DNA of 64,000 bases from 54-19 sp038210655 (lineage in GTDB: Bacteria > Chloroflexota > Chloroflexia > Chloroheliales > Chloroheliaceae): contig JBBQWM010000006.1 in assembly GCA_038210655.1 (NCBI GenBank), positions 62,001 through 126,000 of the forward strand. The letters run 5' to 3'. This document shows positions 1 through 9,621 of this stretch, piece by piece. Every line of letters begins with the position of its first letter. The stretch's first letter is position 1. The notes under the pieces were generated by a model. It was not told where the DNA came from and searched no databases. It saw nothing but the letters and a program-made list of their open reading frames with translations. The translations under genes and the position numbers were made by a program.

Positions 1-2
1 GG

Positions 3-1016
3 TTGGTAATTACCCCGGAAAAAATTACCGAAGTGGTTACGCACCTCGAAGCCGGACGCAATTTGCTGCTCTATGGCCCACCCGGTAGCGGCAAGACTCG
101 TCTGGCCCGCCTGATTGCCGGGCAGATGGGCGCAACCGATCCTGGCTGGGCTTCGGAAAACGAGGCCACCAATTACAGCCTGACAACTGCCACAGCCGAG
201 TGGAGCCAATACGATACGATTGGCGGTATTCGGCCCGGTCTGAGCGGAGAAAGTGGCGATGCAACTGGCAGCCAGAGCCTTTTTTATTATTTTGAGCCGG
301 GAGTGGTAGCGCGGGCGGCCCTGGTCTGCGAGGAAAGTTTGCGTCGCACCGGACGACCGCATTACCTCATTATCGACGAGTTTAATCGGGCCAATCAAGA
401 GCGGGCTTTTGGCGAGTTGTTTACGCTGCTCGAATACCGCGATCAACCGCTTTTGCCCGGAGCGCGACTTGGTCGGGCGGCTGACCTGTTTATCCCGGAC
501 GCTTTTCGGATTATCGGGACGCTCAATGCCGACGACCGTAATACGCTCTACGAGGTCGGGCTGGCTTTACGACGACGCTTTGCGCTGGTCGAAATCGGTC
601 TTCCACCGCCTGTGGAGGAACGTCGCTTTTTACCAAAAGCGGTCAAATCGCGTCTGCCTAACCTGGAATTGACCGCCGCCGGTGAGTTTAACGAGCCGAC
701 CCTGGTAGCCGCCGCCGACCGCCTGAGCGCTTTGGTAGCGGCGATCCGGCCCGACCCGCTCAACCCGGCGGTCGGTGGCAAGCAGGTCGGGACAGCCCCT
801 TTGATCGAAACACTGCTATTTTGCGCGGTAGCGGCCTCTTATTATGCCGACCCAAACGAGGCTCTGGAAGACGCGATTCTGGCAAATATTTTGCCCCAAA
901 TCGACCGCGCTCCCCAGGCTATCAAACGCGCTCTGGCTGCCGTCTCACCCGGTGGCCCACTACCTGATCTCAAGCGAGTCCAGGCCGCCTTGCAACGGAT
1001 GGGCGGTTATTCCTAA
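3..1016 (+). CDS. McrB/MoxR-like AAA+ ATPase (5' end may be cut)
   Basis: An AAA_5-type ATPase is read directly. Walker A is GPPGSGKT (about residue 26), Walker B is YLIIDEFNRAN (about residue 122), sensor-1 is the GTLNADD stretch and the arginine-finger region is LALRRRF. The EFNRAN Walker B and the LRRRF motif are typical of the McrB/dynein-related branch and of MoxR-like chaperone ATPases. Known members power restriction (McrB) or load metals and assemble complexes (MoxR with VWA partners). No partner (McrC or VWA protein) is visible downstream, and upstream lies outside the window. The frame is open from base 3 with TTG as first codon and there is no visible ribosome site, so the true start may lie before the window. 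Family is confident; biological role is not known. Confidence 0.8.
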   Translation: MVITPEKITEVVTHLEAGRNLLLYGPPGSGKTRLARLIAGQMGATDPGWASENEATNYSLTTATAEWSQYDTIGGIRPGLSGESGDATGSQSLFYYFEPGVVARAALVCEESLRRTGRPHYLIIDEFNRANQERAFGELFTLLEYRDQPLLPGARLGRAADLFIPDAFRIIGTLNADDRNTLYEVGLALRRRFALVEIGLPPPVEERRFLPKAVKSRLPNLELTAAGEFNEPTLVAAADRLSALVAAIRPDPLNPAVGGKQVGTAPLIETLLFCAVAASYYADPNEALEDAILANILPQIDRAPQAIKRALAAVSPGGPLPDLKRVQAALQRMGGYS

Positions 1017-1038
1017 ACCTAAAACAGGTGAATCAGGG

Positions 1039-1347
1039 TCAGCCGATGATACCGGTGATAGTATCCATAAAAAGCTTTAGCTGGTTCAGACCAACGTGGA
1101 CTTCCGGGTCGGAGAGAGGCCGAATGGCTACATCAACCAATACCAAAATTTCGTTGTCGCCAATCGGTTCACTAAAGCCGTTGATCGGGTGAGTGAGCAA
1201 TCGTTCGTTGAGGGTGGGGTCGAGGGTTCCTTCCAGCACAGCATTATCCAAAAGCAGCTTTATACGATGGCCTTCTTCGCCCTGTTCTGACCTGGGTTCC
1301 CGCAAAATCTCCAGTAATATCTGCCTGACGGCTGCGCTACGGCTCAC
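1039..1347 (-). CDS. Hypothetical protein, 102 aa
   Basis: A small acidic protein of unrecognised family. It has a GTG start with a strong AGGGGG ribosome site about 8 bases upstream on the minus strand, which decides the start. There is no signal peptide or membrane segment. The middle contains DNAVLEGTLDPTLNERLL and the C-terminal half is hydrophobic and beta-like (EILVLVDVAIRPL). It converges with the AAA ATPase gene, whose stop is only about 20 bases away. The coding call rests on the ribosome site and codon pattern. No function is assigned. Confidence 0.5.
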   Translation of the reverse strand: MSRSAAVRQILLEILREPRSEQGEEGHRIKLLLDNAVLEGTLDPTLNERLLTHPINGFSEPIGDNEILVLVDVAIRPLSDPEVHVGLNQLKLFMDTITGIIG

Positions 1348-1487
1348 TCTGATACCCCCTGTTGATCTGGTGATTACAATTTACTTTGAAGCCCCGCTTG
1401 CCTGCCTGACTTGATTATACTACACCAAAGCGTATTTTAATAGAGTTGCGTTCCATAATGCTGAATAGCCCAAATTTCAGTAAATTC

Positions 1488-1524
1488 AAAACAGGTCTTT
1501 GAATTTTTCAAAGACCTGTTTTTT
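1488..1524 (-). terminator. Rho-independent terminator after the sortase gene
   Basis: A 15 bp stem (AACAGGTCTTTGAA pairing with TTCAAAGACCTGTT) with a very short loop, flanked by T tracts in both directions. It lies just beyond the sortase stop on the minus strand. The converging orientation means it could work bidirectionally. Confidence 0.75.
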
Positions 1525-1553
1525 AGACTATCCAAAAAGGCTCGAATAAGCTC

Positions 1554-2243
1554 TTAAACCAACTTAGTAAAGACTACCAACCGCTTATCGTAGGTCAGGC
1601 GGTCGGTCAGGAAAGTACCATCGCAAGTAATCAAATTCAGGTGCTTATCAGAGGACGCACCGAAGATGCGATCCAGCGGTGCTTCGGAAAGCGCGAAGCT
1701 TTGCATTTCAGTAACTTCAAAAGTCAGTTCATAGCCGCCCTGATCGGAAACATAAATCCGGTCGCCCACCTTGAGCTTACCCAGGTCAAGGAAGATCGCG
1801 CCGCTATTTATGCTATCTTTGTGACCGTCGATGACCGCATTGCCTACATCACCCGGTCGTGGGCTGCTTTTAAGCCAGCCAGCATTCCAGATATTGTTCG
1901 GCACGTCCATATTGCCGTTGTGTAGCCCAACCTGCTCGACCGTCGTATCGATCTGCAAAGCGGGAATACGCAACCGATCCGGCACTACTGGGCCTGAACC
2001 CGGCTTTAAGTCGGCATCGGCTTGCGTTCGTGAAACCCGGTCGGACGAAAGTCTTTTACCGAACATATCCACATCTGATACACCCGGTCGAATGCTCGAC
2101 CCAGAGTTATACCAGATTCGCTGGTCAGAAGCCTGGCTCAAAGGCTGACAAAGCAATACCAGGCCCAAAGCAACCGCCGTCAGCCCGACCAACCGTTGCC
2201 AACGCCCCTGGCGGTTTTGGATAAAACTTAGAATATTTCGCAT
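1554..2243 (-). CDS. Class F-like sortase (membrane transpeptidase)
   Basis: A sortase of 229 aa. The N-terminus has a basic stretch followed by one membrane segment (about residues 18-36, VGLTAVALGLVLLC), then a linker. The catalytic domain begins at RIPALQIDTTVEQVG. The catalytic histidine is in GHKD, the cysteine in ITCDG and the arginine in DKRLVVF near the C-terminus, the sortase His-Cys-Arg set. The PG..G.AVIDGH spacing and short domain fit class F (or E-like) enzymes known from Actinobacteria and Chloroflexota. Sortases join LPxTG proteins to surface acceptors. The next gene upstream on the same strand encodes an LPNTG protein, its probable substrate. The ATG is preceded by AGGAGAAG. 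Class assignment is from memory of motifs only. Confidence 0.9.
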   Translation of the reverse strand: MRNILSFIQNRQGRWQRLVGLTAVALGLVLLCQPLSQASDQRIWYNSGSSIRPGVSDVDMFGKRLSSDRVSRTQADADLKPGSGPVVPDRLRIPALQIDTTVEQVGLHNGNMDVPNNIWNAGWLKSSPRPGDVGNAVIDGHKDSINSGAIFLDLGKLKVGDRIYVSDQGGYELTFEVTEMQSFALSEAPLDRIFGASSDKHLNLITCDGTFLTDRLTYDKRLVVFTKLV

Positions 2244-2439
2244 CTTATATCTTCTCCTGTGTTTTTCCCATTGTAACCGTTCTATCGTCGGTTTTCAACC
2301 CCCCGTATGGGCTATTCTGAGGGACGAAAGATGAAGAATGCAGAAGTCAGAATGCAGAGTGCAGAATGTAACATCCGTATCTACAATCGTAAATCGTAAA
2401 TTGTAAATCCTCTTCATCCTTCATCCCTCATCCTTCCCC

Positions 2440-5187
2440 TTACTCCCTTCGACGGGGGCCAGATCTATTCCGACCTCGATAGATCAGCCAACCACCACCA
2501 AACAGTAATAATCCGGTGATGATCCAGCGTAGCCAGCCAATAGCAACTTCCGACTCAGCAATATTCTCGCTAATCGGTACGCGCCCGGTATTGGGCAGAC
2601 CAGGTGAACCAGGGCCACCTGGCGGAGTGCCAGGAGTAGCAGTTACGGGTGGCGTAGTCGGTAGCCCAGGGCCAGCCCCAGCCGTTGGGGTAATGGTTGC
2701 AGATGGAGTCGGGCTTGGACTAACCGATGGAGTAACCGTCGCAGGGGTTACGGAAGGCCGCACAGTAATAAAACCAGAGGGCGGCGTAGGGGTAGCAGCC
2801 GGCGGTGGCGGCGGTTGAGTAGGAGTCACGGTCGGAGTCGGGGTCGGAGTTGGGGCCAGATAAAAGCCAAAGTCGTAGGTATGATCGTTCGCACCGGGGC
2901 CACCAGTATTAACGTTAGCTTGAGGATAGCCACTGACCCACACGCCATTCGAGTCAACCGTGGGTTTCGCGCCAGCCGTAGCAAACGGAATAGTCAAAAT
3001 ATAGAGATAAAGCGGCCCACCGGCTTGATAATCTGCCGGATTGTCCAGGCGGACATAATAGCCGACAGTATTTGGCTTGAAGCCTACAATGCCATAAACA
3101 GCACTAGAAGTAGTGGTTCCCGTACCATTTGAGAAATAGTAGTTACCATTGGCATCGGTAAGAGCCGTCGCCAGTAACGTACCATTAGGCGCATAGAGAC
3201 GTACCGTGACCCCCGGAACCGGGACCTCAGCAGCATCCTGGATGCCGTTCTGGTTAGGGTCGTACCAGACCCGGTTGCCGATTTCGAGTGGGGCGGCATT
3301 ACACAGGGCAACAAGATCACCCAACCCATTAGCCTTACCAAAAATTGGAGGAGGATTTGCGCCGCTATTGGCGTAAATTTGGTAAGATCGACTGGTTGCG
3401 CCAGTCGAATTGTTAAACCATCGAGTTCCGGCAGTAAAAGCGCCGCCGTTGAGAATAGGGTCAAAGACGGTTGAGACGACATCGGGCAAACCGGGTACCT
3501 GGGTCAAACCACCCAGGCTAATCTCATCGTGGTCAGGGTAAAAATAATCCTGCCAGTAGTATTCCCCACCGCCAGGGCCTTGAGCGTTGCCTGCGCCAGC
3601 AGTGGTAATACCAGCGCAGTTACCGTTATTCTCCAACGTCCAGCCACCCGCTCCGTTAGCACAGGCCCGCATAGTGTCGCCCGCCGTAATACCGGTATAG
3701 CGAGTGTTATTTAAGGGGTCAGGACTGCCGCTTCGGTAGCCGACCTGATCTCCAAAACGATCTCGAAAGCCGAGTACCATATTGCCGTTATCAAAAGCAA
3801 TCCCGGTAAGCATCGGTTGAGGATGTCCGCCAAAGAAAGCCGCATCAAAAAAGGTCGGCGAGAAATTCGAGACCCAGGGTCGCCAACCGGCGCTATCGAT
3901 AAAAGCTAAACCAGCATTAGCATTACAACCAAAAGTGCCGCTAACGCTGGCATCGGTACAGCCTCGCGCAAAGTTGAGCGGGATGTTCAAAACCGGGCCA
4001 GCAAAGCTGCCGCCTGCCGGATTAAAGGTGTAGACATAGGCCCTCAATTTGCTTGGATCGCCAAAGGGAAAACCAGCTGTGCCAACCGTCGATTCGGCGG
4101 AACAGACCATCCCCACATAAACCAACCCATTGTAGGGCTGGACCGCAAAGGGCCGCACATCATCGGTTACACCCGTACAATTAGGCGGGTTGAGAGGGAT
4201 GGCATACGAAGCAGGAGCGCCCGCTACCGGCGGATTGCCCGACAACGGAATTTGATAGAGCCTGCGGTCGAACAAATTGACGGTGTAAAGAGCCGATTCA
4301 TCTTCGGCGATCTTCATGCCACCTAATGCCATTTTACCGACCTGGGCGAAAGCCAGCGGGTCGAACAGATAGTCCGTACCAACAGGCCGGATAGTTGCAG
4401 CACTTCCAGCATTAAGGGTAACAAAAGGAGTGGCGTTGGTCGCAGCGGTAGTCGTATCGATACGGTAAATTGTACCCGCCCCGCCCGGACCAAACCCAGT
4501 GTGCCGCTTTAAGTAGGCGGCGGCAAAAAGCTGCTGGGTGGTCGGCTGGTAGGTGATACCCCAGGTCGAACCGGCCTGATTAGCCACCGAACGGATGGCT
4601 GGAGCAGGAGCGGTTCCGCTCGAATTGTAAGGAAAAGTTACTATAACCCGCTCAGCGTTATTAGTTCCGGTCGCTTGATCGCCAAACTCGTAGCAATTGG
4701 TCGCCAATTGGGGGTTATCCTGACAATATTGTCCCGGCAAATTAACCCCAAAATTTAGGGTAGTAGTTGTATTGATAAAATTGATACTGGTACTAATGTT
4801 ATTAGTCGGGTCGTGTGGAGCAGAGCGATAGCCCAGCGCCTGATAGCCCGTAAACTCGACCCGAACCTGGGTAGTGCCAGGAATATTAAGAGTGTAAAAG
4901 CCATTGGCTCCCGAAGTAGTGGTAGCAACTGCCGCCCCGGTTGGGTCGTAAGCCGTTACTGTAATACCGGCCACCCCCGTTTCGATTCGGACGGCAGGTG
5001 CATCAAGGAGACCATTGGCATTAGTGTCGCGGTAGACTGTCCCGCTGATCGTAAAAGCCGCTAAAGCCTGACCTGGCATCATTACCAGACTGGGCAAAAG
5101 CAAAGCGCACATACACAACCCAGTTATAAGACTGTGGAGAAACCGAGTCGGGTAAGCTTTAGCAATCCCTGGTTTTCGATTGACCAT
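2440..5187 (-). CDS. Sdr B-repeat surface protein with LPNTG anchor
   Basis: A secreted 915 aa protein. It has a basic N-terminus and hydrophobic signal ending near AQALAA (about residue 43). An SdrD B-like fold follows (GTVYRDTNANGLLD, about residues 47-115), then a long beta-rich region carrying several Tyr/Gly/Asn segments. A second B-like domain starts near residue 633 (IGNRVWYDPNQNGIQD) and includes the calcium-site-like DPNQNG motif. A Thr/Pro-rich stalk spans about residues 785-860. The sorting signal is LPNTG (about 864), one hydrophobic helix and a RRRE tail. The sortase immediately downstream on the same strand is the likely anchoring enzyme. The start ATG has AGAGGGG upstream. It is probably an adhesin or cell-surface layer component; the ligand is unknown. 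Confidence 0.88.
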   Translation of the reverse strand: MVNRKPGIAKAYPTRFLHSLITGLCMCALLLPSLVMMPGQALAAFTISGTVYRDTNANGLLDAPAVRIETGVAGITVTAYDPTGAAVATTTSGANGFYTLNIPGTTQVRVEFTGYQALGYRSAPHDPTNNISTSINFINTTTTLNFGVNLPGQYCQDNPQLATNCYEFGDQATGTNNAERVIVTFPYNSSGTAPAPAIRSVANQAGSTWGITYQPTTQQLFAAAYLKRHTGFGPGGAGTIYRIDTTTAATNATPFVTLNAGSAATIRPVGTDYLFDPLAFAQVGKMALGGMKIAEDESALYTVNLFDRRLYQIPLSGNPPVAGAPASYAIPLNPPNCTGVTDDVRPFAVQPYNGLVYVGMVCSAESTVGTAGFPFGDPSKLRAYVYTFNPAGGSFAGPVLNIPLNFARGCTDASVSGTFGCNANAGLAFIDSAGWRPWVSNFSPTFFDAAFFGGHPQPMLTGIAFDNGNMVLGFRDRFGDQVGYRSGSPDPLNNTRYTGITAGDTMRACANGAGGWTLENNGNCAGITTAGAGNAQGPGGGEYYWQDYFYPDHDEISLGGLTQVPGLPDVVSTVFDPILNGGAFTAGTRWFNNSTGATSRSYQIYANSGANPPPIFGKANGLGDLVALCNAAPLEIGNRVWYDPNQNGIQDAAEVPVPGVTVRLYAPNGTLLATALTDANGNYYFSNGTGTTTSSAVYGIVGFKPNTVGYYVRLDNPADYQAGGPLYLYILTIPFATAGAKPTVDSNGVWVSGYPQANVNTGGPGANDHTYDFGFYLAPTPTPTPTVTPTQPPPPPAATPTPPSGFITVRPSVTPATVTPSVSPSPTPSATITPTAGAGPGLPTTPPVTATPGTPPGGPGSPGLPNTGRVPISENIAESEVAIGWLRWIITGLLLFGGGWLIYRGRNRSGPRRRE

Positions 5188-5965
5188 TTAACCCCTCTTC
5201 TACTATTCTGATCGCCTAGCGGTCGCCACCTCAGCCAAAGAATATGACTACCCGCTAGACTTGCAGTAAGTTAAGACTATAGACCCTCAACTCAGCAAGA
5301 AAAGCCGCCGGTCTGTCTAACCCTTCTAACGTTAAACCGACTGGCTTATTACTCCTGAGCGAACATCCGTACAAATCCCACTTTTCGTTGTCGTTGAGCT
5401 TATGGGTAACACAAACAAGCTTGTGCTAATTAGCCTAGCGGTGCAGACCTATAGCTCAACCAAACTGACCACCACAAAACGGGTGTTTCCTAACCTATTT
5501 ATCGGCGGTTAATTCAGGTGTCCCGATGTTTATACAACTCTTTTTAAAGATGCAGTGTTTAAGAAATATTAACAAAACAAGGCTAAACTGCCCTGTTGGG
5601 TAGGTTTATATTATAATGTTAGCTTACTTTGCCTTATCAGACCCGTTAACTAAGTAGAATCGATAAATCAAAGCTATTAGATTAGCGAGCCTTTCGGTAG
5701 GATTTCAGTTTTCAAAGCTGATAAAGAAGAGGCTTTGTACCGATATTTATTTTAGAAGAACGCACGCACGTACTCTGGCAATACAACTTCTTCTCTATTA
5801 AGAATTCCACAGGAATAGCTGAAAACCAAACCCAGTACCAGGTAAGTATTTCTGCTGCATGCATGTATTATAACCGCTTCAGCACGATTTGACTAGAATA
5901 TATTGTTACAGAATTACTACATTTGAAAATTAGTATAGGCTCGCCGAGAATCAAACCGCAAAAAA
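5188..5965. other. Intergenic region without a recognisable gene
   Basis: About 780 bases between the surface-protein start and the carbonic-anhydrase terminator. No long reading frame with a ribosome site, tRNA or known RNA motif was recognised. It is AT-richer than its flanks and must contain the promoter of the surface-protein gene, but no convincing -35/-10 pair could be chosen. Confidence 0.5.
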
Positions 5966-6012
5966 CCTGCCGCTCTTATGACGATATGCTAAATCGTCAT
6001 AAGAGCGGCAGG
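5966..6012 (-). terminator. Terminator of the carbonic anhydrase gene
   Basis: A 20 bp perfect stem (CCTGCCGCTCTTATGACGAT and its complement) with a 7-base loop, followed on the minus strand by a T6 tract, 26 bases past the stop of the anhydrase gene. The stem is unusually long for a terminator. Confidence 0.8.
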
Positions 6013-6037
6013 TCTTTGTTTTTGCTATAGAGCCTGC

Positions 6038-6898
6038 TTAAATGCCTACCCCAATGTCCCGATTGTTGGTGGGCTGAACCGGGCGGGCGTTGTGACCGAT
6101 GACTGAAACAAATTTATCGACTTGAGCTTTGGAGATTGTGACCGGCTTTTTGAGGACAATCCAGCGCACACCTTCGGTACAACCTGGAGTAGTCAAAGAA
6201 CCTTCGTAGGTATAGTAACCCGGTTCGGTAGGGACGGTATCGCTGACGTTGATCGTAATACTAAGGCTTTCTTTGCCCTCTTTGGTCGGCATTTTATCCC
6301 AGAACTTGGTCAAAAAGGTATTTTCGGCCCCTTCCGACATCATAATACCGACGACCGCCAACGAATTGTCAGCCGCTTTGTGAACGAGGTGCAACTCCAT
6401 CGGAAAAGCTTGACCGGCAAACTTATGCTCGCTAGGCGAATGAAAATGGAACTGGGCCAGATCATATTTCTTGCCGTCGATGGTCAGGCTACTGCCTTTA
6501 TCGTAATCGACCTGAATGGTATGTCCGTTATTTAGATAGTTTACCGCCGTCGGGTTATAGCTACGCTCGACCTTTTTGAGCGGGCTTTCTTTGCCGTTGA
6601 GCGGTAGGTCGATGGGGGTCTGATTCTTACCGACGCTACAAACGGCGTAAGTTGGGTCAAGCTCACCCCAGGCTTCCGGGCCTTCTGCGCCTTCATAAGT
6701 CCAGTGGGCTGCTTTAGCGGCGGCTTTAGCCGCTTCGGTGGTTTGGGCGGCAGTAGCAGCAGCAGTGGTAGCGGCTTTGGTAGGGCTGGGAGCGGGGGCG
6801 ATGGTGGCGGTGTTGTCACCGCAAGCGGCCAGGATTGCCCCGGCTGCCAGGGCGGCCATTCCAGAAACAAATTCTCGACGCGAGTGCTTTTTAGTCAT
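6038..6898 (-). CDS. Alpha-carbonic anhydrase, Tat-type lipoprotein
   Basis: Zinc enzyme interconverting CO2 and bicarbonate outside the cytoplasmic membrane. The N-terminus SRREFVSGMAAL is a twin-arginine signal ending in the lipobox LAAC (cysteine about residue 26), so a lipoprotein is predicted. An Ala/Thr-rich linker follows to about residue 65. The catalytic domain starts at HWTYEGAEGPEAW and shows QTPIDL, the zinc ligands in FHFHSPSEH and the third histidine in ELHLVH, and the TTPGCTEGVRW motif of alpha-CAs. The two cysteines (YAVCSVG and PGCTEG) match the conserved disulfide. Length (286 aa) fits the family plus export signal. It stands alone, with GGAGAG before the ATG and its own terminator. 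A role in inorganic-carbon supply is inferred. Confidence 0.95.
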   Translation of the reverse strand: MTKKHSRREFVSGMAALAAGAILAACGDNTATIAPAPSPTKAATTAAATAAQTTEAAKAAAKAAHWTYEGAEGPEAWGELDPTYAVCSVGKNQTPIDLPLNGKESPLKKVERSYNPTAVNYLNNGHTIQVDYDKGSSLTIDGKKYDLAQFHFHSPSEHKFAGQAFPMELHLVHKAADNSLAVVGIMMSEGAENTFLTKFWDKMPTKEGKESLSITINVSDTVPTEPGYYTYEGSLTTPGCTEGVRWIVLKKPVTISKAQVDKFVSVIGHNARPVQPTNNRDIGVGI

Positions 6899-7030
6899 AA
6901 CGTGGCGCTCTCCATATCAGGTTTTTGGGCTGTTGATCTCAAACGATAGGTATGTCAACAGTTCAAATTTATTTTACTACTTGAACATTACGGATAGTAT
7001 TAAGAGACAATTGTTATATTTTTATAAAAA

Positions 7031-7062
7031 AAGCGGCTCCTGTAGATTGGGAGCCACTTTTT
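7031..7062 (-). terminator. Terminator of the PASTA kinase gene
   Basis: Stem GCGGCTCC/GGGAGCC(A)C with an 8-base loop, followed on the minus strand by a run of seven T. It lies about 40 bases past the kinase stop. Confidence 0.75.
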
Positions 7063-7099
7063 CGTTATTCAGATAGAGATTAGAGGGTTACGATCTAGC

Positions 7100-9145
7100 C
7101 TATTTTTTGACCGCCATCAAAATCTCGGTGCCTCTGGGACGGGCTTGACCTTCGGGCGGGTCGGTTCCCAGCACATCCCCTTTCTTGAGATTACGGTAAG
7201 TATTGAGTGCGTCATCGAGAGCCGCGCCCGTAAACCTCTTACGCAACTCGTTTTCATCCCACTCTTCCACCCGCACCTTAAACCCGGCAGTCTGAAGGAT
7301 TTTTAGACCATCTTCGCGCGTCCGACTTACCACCCCCGGCACTGGAACCGGCGGAGCTTGAGGGGTAGGGGTAGCGGTTGGTTGGGGCGGCGCAGTCGTC
7401 GGCACCGGGGTAGCGGTCGGGATAACCAACGGGCCTTTGCTAACAATTAGCTTGATAGTCGAACCCTTTGTGGCGGTCACACCATCGCCCCCTTTAGGCT
7501 CAGTCCGAATAACCGCGCCTTTCTGGATTGCATCGCTATTTTCCTCGGCTCGCTCGACCTTAAAGCCGAGGGCCTCTAGCTGCTTCTGAGCTAAATCTGG
7601 CGGAGTATTGGCATAATCAGTGAGTGGTGCAACATCTTTGCCTTTGCTAACAGTCAGAGAGACCTTTATACCAGCATCCACATCGCGGCCTGCCGGTGGG
7701 TCGGTCGAAATAACCTTACCCTGCTCGACCGTCGCGTTGTTCTCCTGCTTAATCTCACCGATGTCCAGGCGGGCCGCTTTGAGGGCGGTTTCGGCTTCCT
7801 GCTGGGTCTTGCCAACCAAAACGGGTACTTTGACTTTTTGCACCGGCACCGGCGTATTATTGGGCAAAGGGGAAGTCAGGGCGGTCGGAGTTTTGGGATT
7901 ATTGCTGATGGAAGGTAACACCACTACCAATACTACGATCAGAGCAACCACCATTAGAAAGGCTGCTCCACCCAAAAACCAGGGCAAACAACCCCCCCCG
8001 CTTCGGCGTGGATAATCCTCCTCGTACTCGCGTTCGGATTCTACAAGCGGCGCTCGGCTGGCTCGATATTGGCGGCTAGGACGTTCTTCAGTATAACGTG
8101 GCCCACCATTACGCCGGGGCGCTTCTGCCGGATAATCATCATAGGTCGGCTGGACCGGTTGAGGTGGACGGGTCGGTTGATAGTAAGTCGGGTTTTGATC
8201 GTTAAAACCAGGATAAGCGTTCGGCGGTGGCACTACCGAACGTTGATTGCTAACCGGCGGGGGTGGCGGAACCGAGGGGCGACGGTCGCTGGTGGTTGGG
8301 CGCACCGCCTGAGTCCCCTGTTCGGCCTGGGCTTCTATGGTTCGTAAAGCTTTACCTAGCTGCTCAGCGCTCGAATAACGCTGGGCCGGGTTTTTTGCAA
8401 GCGTCCGCAAAATAATCTGTTCAACTACTGGCGGGATATTCGGGTTGATCTGACGAGGAGGGAGCGGGGTATCTTCGATATGCTTGAGGGCTAAGGCCAC
8501 CGGGTTGTCGCTATCGAATGGAATCCGCCCGGTCATCATCTCGTACAGCACGATGCCTATCGAATAAATATCACTCTGGGGCAGAACTGGCTGGCCTTTG
8601 GCCTGTTCTGGCGAAAAATAATGGACGGTACCGAGGGTAATCCCGGCCTCGGTCAAAGTCGAAGAGGTGCTGCTTTTGGCGATCCCAAAATCGGCTACTT
8701 TGACCCGCCCGGTTTTATCAAGCAAAATATTTTGAGGCTTTATATCGCGGTGGATCAGACCGTTGGCGTGAGAGTAAGCAATAGCATCGCAAATCTGCGC
8801 CCCAAGTTCGAGCGCCCGTTGGTTCGGGAAGGGTGCTTCGCGTAGAATTACATCTTTGAGGTTAGGGCCTTCGATGTATTCCATTACAATATAGTGATAG
8901 TCCCCATCATCGCCCACGTCGAAGACCCGCACGATATTAGGATGGTTGAGACTGGCGGCTTGTTGGGCTTCCCGCTTGAAACGGGTCAGAAATTGTGGAT
9001 CAGAAGCGTAGCTATCGCGTAGAATCTTTACAGCGACGATCCGATTTAGCTTCAGGTCAAGCGCTTTGTAGACCGCCGCCATTCCGCCATCACCCAACTT
9101 GGACTGTATTTCATATCTATTATTTAAGGTTCGGGCCTGCGTCAT
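7100..9145 (-). CDS. Membrane Ser/Thr protein kinase with three PASTA domains
   Basis: A PknB/StkP-type receptor kinase of 681 aa. The kinase domain (about residues 10-270) shows the glycine loop GDGGMAAVYKA, the VAVKIL lysine, the catalytic loop HRDIKPQNILL and DFGIAKS. A Pro/Gln/Arg-rich juxtamembrane region follows, then one TM helix near residues 388-412. Three extracellular PASTA repeats follow, starting near VPVLVGKTQQEAE, TPPDLAQKQLEALGF and VPGVVSRTREDGL. PASTA kinases sense cell-wall fragments and control growth and division. A Thr/Pro-rich linker separates PASTA 2 and 3, and the third PASTA carries an insertion (ENELRKRFTGAALDDAL), which is unusual. The gene is monocistronic, with GAGAAAG upstream of the ATG. 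Confidence 0.95.
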   Translation of the reverse strand: MTQARTLNNRYEIQSKLGDGGMAAVYKALDLKLNRIVAVKILRDSYASDPQFLTRFKREAQQAASLNHPNIVRVFDVGDDGDYHYIVMEYIEGPNLKDVILREAPFPNQRALELGAQICDAIAYSHANGLIHRDIKPQNILLDKTGRVKVADFGIAKSSTSSTLTEAGITLGTVHYFSPEQAKGQPVLPQSDIYSIGIVLYEMMTGRIPFDSDNPVALALKHIEDTPLPPRQINPNIPPVVEQIILRTLAKNPAQRYSSAEQLGKALRTIEAQAEQGTQAVRPTTSDRRPSVPPPPPVSNQRSVVPPPNAYPGFNDQNPTYYQPTRPPQPVQPTYDDYPAEAPRRNGGPRYTEERPSRQYRASRAPLVESEREYEEDYPRRSGGGCLPWFLGGAAFLMVVALIVVLVVVLPSISNNPKTPTALTSPLPNNTPVPVQKVKVPVLVGKTQQEAETALKAARLDIGEIKQENNATVEQGKVISTDPPAGRDVDAGIKVSLTVSKGKDVAPLTDYANTPPDLAQKQLEALGFKVERAEENSDAIQKGAVIRTEPKGGDGVTATKGSTIKLIVSKGPLVIPTATPVPTTAPPQPTATPTPQAPPVPVPGVVSRTREDGLKILQTAGFKVRVEEWDENELRKRFTGAALDDALNTYRNLKKGDVLGTDPPEGQARPRGTEILMAVKK

Positions 9146-9339
9146 TTTTAAGTCTTTCTCAGGTTAAATTTTCTTACCAATCGCCATTCTTAAGCGGTAG
9201 CCATACTGAAGCTATCTTTACCGCCTGACCACTGAGGTGCGTATGTAGTATTTACTAGCTCTATTATACATCGTTTTGGGTTCAAATGGATGAACCTCAT
9301 CACAATTTATAACGCTCCTAAAGGCCGATTCATTATTAG

Positions 9340-9415
9340 GACTTTCGCTCGAAACAACTTTGCAAGTTCAAGATTCGGTCAAATCGGGCATTTCTCAGGT
9401 TCAGGAGTGAAAGTC
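9340..9415. repeat. Possible divergent copy of the 76 bp GACTTTCGC element
   Basis: It starts GACTTTCGCT and ends AGTGAAAGTC, the same termini and the same 76 bp length as the copies at 22971 and 57416, but the interior differs. The assignment rests on ends and length only. Confidence 0.35.
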
Positions 9416-9524
9416 GTGATTATCTTTCTCAAGTATAAACGTCCGAGTCAAGGGGCAAGTTCCGACTCTGGAGCGGTTCTTCGGCGCTCTTAATCTGTTT
9501 TCCCAAAAATCCTGGCTCTAACCC

Positions 9525-9553
9525 TTGCTAATCGGCTTTGTATATGTTATATT
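9525..9553 (+). promoter_or_regulatory. Sigma-70-like promoter for tRNA-Glu
   Basis: TTGCTA, 17-base spacer, TATATT, ending about 70 bases before the mature tRNA. Spacing is ideal and both hexamers are close to consensus. Confidence 0.5.
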
Positions 9554-9621
9554 AAGGGCGCTTCGGCGGGTCATTTACCAACAATAGTATGACTTTGCAT
9601 AGCAGCAACTCTGTTCACCGG

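Noticed and set aside
6704..7076. Glycine-rich frames opposite the carbonic-anhydrase signal region
   Set aside because: Low-complexity complement of the Ala/Thr linker of the real gene.
9290..9493. 67-codon frame before the tRNA
   Set aside because: No ribosome site; covers a palindromic element and promoter.
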